From Osmia lignaria lignaria (taxonomy: Eukaryota; Arthropoda; Insecta; Hymenoptera; Megachilidae): 64,000 nucleotides of DNA. The stretch covers positions 7,190,001 through 7,254,000 of the forward strand of contig NC_135038.1 of assembly GCF_051020975.1 (NCBI RefSeq), written 5' to 3'. The translations under genes were made by a program, and so were the position numbers. Every line of letters starts with the position of its first letter. Position 1 is the stretch's first letter. Below the pieces are notes generated by a model. That model saw only the letters and a list, made by a program, of their open reading frames with translations, was not told where the DNA came from and made no database searches. Positions 63,201-64,000 of the stretch are shown piece by piece.

Positions 63201-63640
63201 TGATACTTTTCCCTCAAATCTTCGAGAAAATTTCATATTTAAAAGATATTTCCTCGATGATACATTGAAAAATTCAAGATATCATTTTGTAATATTTTAA
63301 CCCTTTATTGGCAATCAACCCTTAATTCGAAATAATATTATTTTGCAAATAATACACGAAAGGTATTATTCTTTCTCCCATTTATCAGTGTTGTTTAAAC
63401 CTCGCTCCGGTACTGTTTAATTTCTTTTCTTTGAACAGTATAAATTCCACTGTAAGAAATAAAGAACAAGAGTCGGAGCTTAATGTTTCAGTCAATAATT
63501 TCTCATAAACGAATAATTCCACTTTTTACATTGTACCCCCCTTTTGTTTCGAAACAAAATGTTTTAATTCAATCCGTTCTCCGTACCGCAAATATTCGTT
63601 AGCCGAATGCGGACCTTTCGTTTTAATTAAAATTGAAACG
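60209..63640. other. Region upstream of the dynein pair
   Basis: The first few hundred bases should include the promoter of the upstream dynein gene. CpG-richer patches lie at 60,790-61,930 and 62,130-62,330, with several short frames (plus 60,896-61,126; plus 61,415-61,603; minus 60,703-61,023) of no recognisable family. A (GAAA)n microsatellite is at 61,083-61,099. No gene is called. Confidence 0.4.
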
Positions 63641-63681
63641 CGTCAGAAAACTGGCAAGTAAAGGAAAAATTTTCTTACCAG

Positions 63682-64000
63682 GTTTCCTCGAAAGCAATTT
63701 CGGCGCTGCAGAAAATTAAAAAACTGCGACTCGACGCACTGAACGATGCCAAGAACAATTCCATAGAGAAAGCTCGATCGCAATTACAAGAATATAATGT
63801 GCAAGAAACGATTAATTTTATATTGAAAAAAGGCTCGTCCACGGTGAAGACACTGAATGATTCGTTGAAGATCATTCTTCCTACAGAAACGATTGTAAAA
63901 GTGCCATTGAATACTCTATCGAGATACCACGGTCCAGACACAATTAGACGACAGATTGCGTCTCATCAGAAAATAATTAATCATCAAACACGATGGATGA
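63682..64000 (+). CDS. Partial exon of an unrecognised plus-strand gene, open at the window edge
   Basis: After TTTTCTTACCAG (AG at 63,680-63,681) a plus frame starting GTT TCC TCG stays open for 106 codons to the last base. It has gene-like codon use, no low complexity, and a lysine/asparagine/isoleucine-rich, probably helical product. The frame is also open upstream to about 63,640, so the acceptor choice is not certain. No domain is recognised. The opposing minus frame at 63,675-63,941 is interpreted as its shadow. It would be the first exon seen here of a gene lying to the right, divergent from the dynein pair. Confidence 0.45.

Noticed and set aside
63675..63941. 88-codon minus frame
   Set aside because: It opposes the plus-strand open frame that has a splice acceptor and better codon character.
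1..64000. CRISPR arrays, bacterial operons, rRNA or tRNA genes
   Set aside because: The direct repeats seen are head-to-tail without unique spacers, coding genes are intron-split, and no rRNA or tRNA structure was found. The window is eukaryotic nuclear DNA.

Overview
The window looks like AT-rich arthropod nuclear DNA, most likely insect and probably hymenopteran. The reasons are AT-rich non-coding DNA with scattered CpG-retaining patches, short spliceosomal introns, many decayed local duplications, a hAT-type MITE, and insect-style multi-exon genes. The species cannot be fixed from sequence alone.

Layout. Bases 1 to about 38,000 hold no gene I can support. They are AT-rich non-coding DNA broken by CpG-containing patches, many two- or three-copy local duplications, inverted repeats, and one striking composite element (about 21.15-23.0 kb). 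In that element, long divergent inverted arms, partly built of 17-bp repeats, enclose an array of 93-bp repeats; each repeat carries a sequence very close to the CTCF consensus. Two plus-strand sites at 4.94 kb and 31.43 kb have the polypyrimidine-AG|GT form of recursive splice (ratchet) sites. This hints that the gene-free stretch may be a very long intron of a plus-strand gene.

Bases 38,041-60,208 hold the only confident genes. They are two tandem, same-orientation (minus-strand) paralogues of the axonemal outer-arm dynein intermediate chain DNAI2 (WD-repeat, IC2/IC69/ODA6 family). I could resolve each into 10 coding exons. Exons 2, 3, 5 and 6 have identical lengths in the two genes, and eight of nine intron phases match. 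The predicted proteins are 930 and 925 residues, much longer than typical DNAI2 (about 600). Both carry a lysine/glutamate-rich C-terminal extension with a shared C-K-P-x-x-C-C motif and a shared Y-P-R-I-S motif near the end. The genes are about 6 kb apart. Both should act in outer dynein arms of motile cilia or flagella, in insects chiefly sperm and perhaps chordotonal cilia.

Bases 60,209 to the end are mostly non-coding. At the right edge an open plus-strand reading frame preceded by a splice acceptor (63,682 onward) is probably an exon of another, unrecognised gene that leaves the window.
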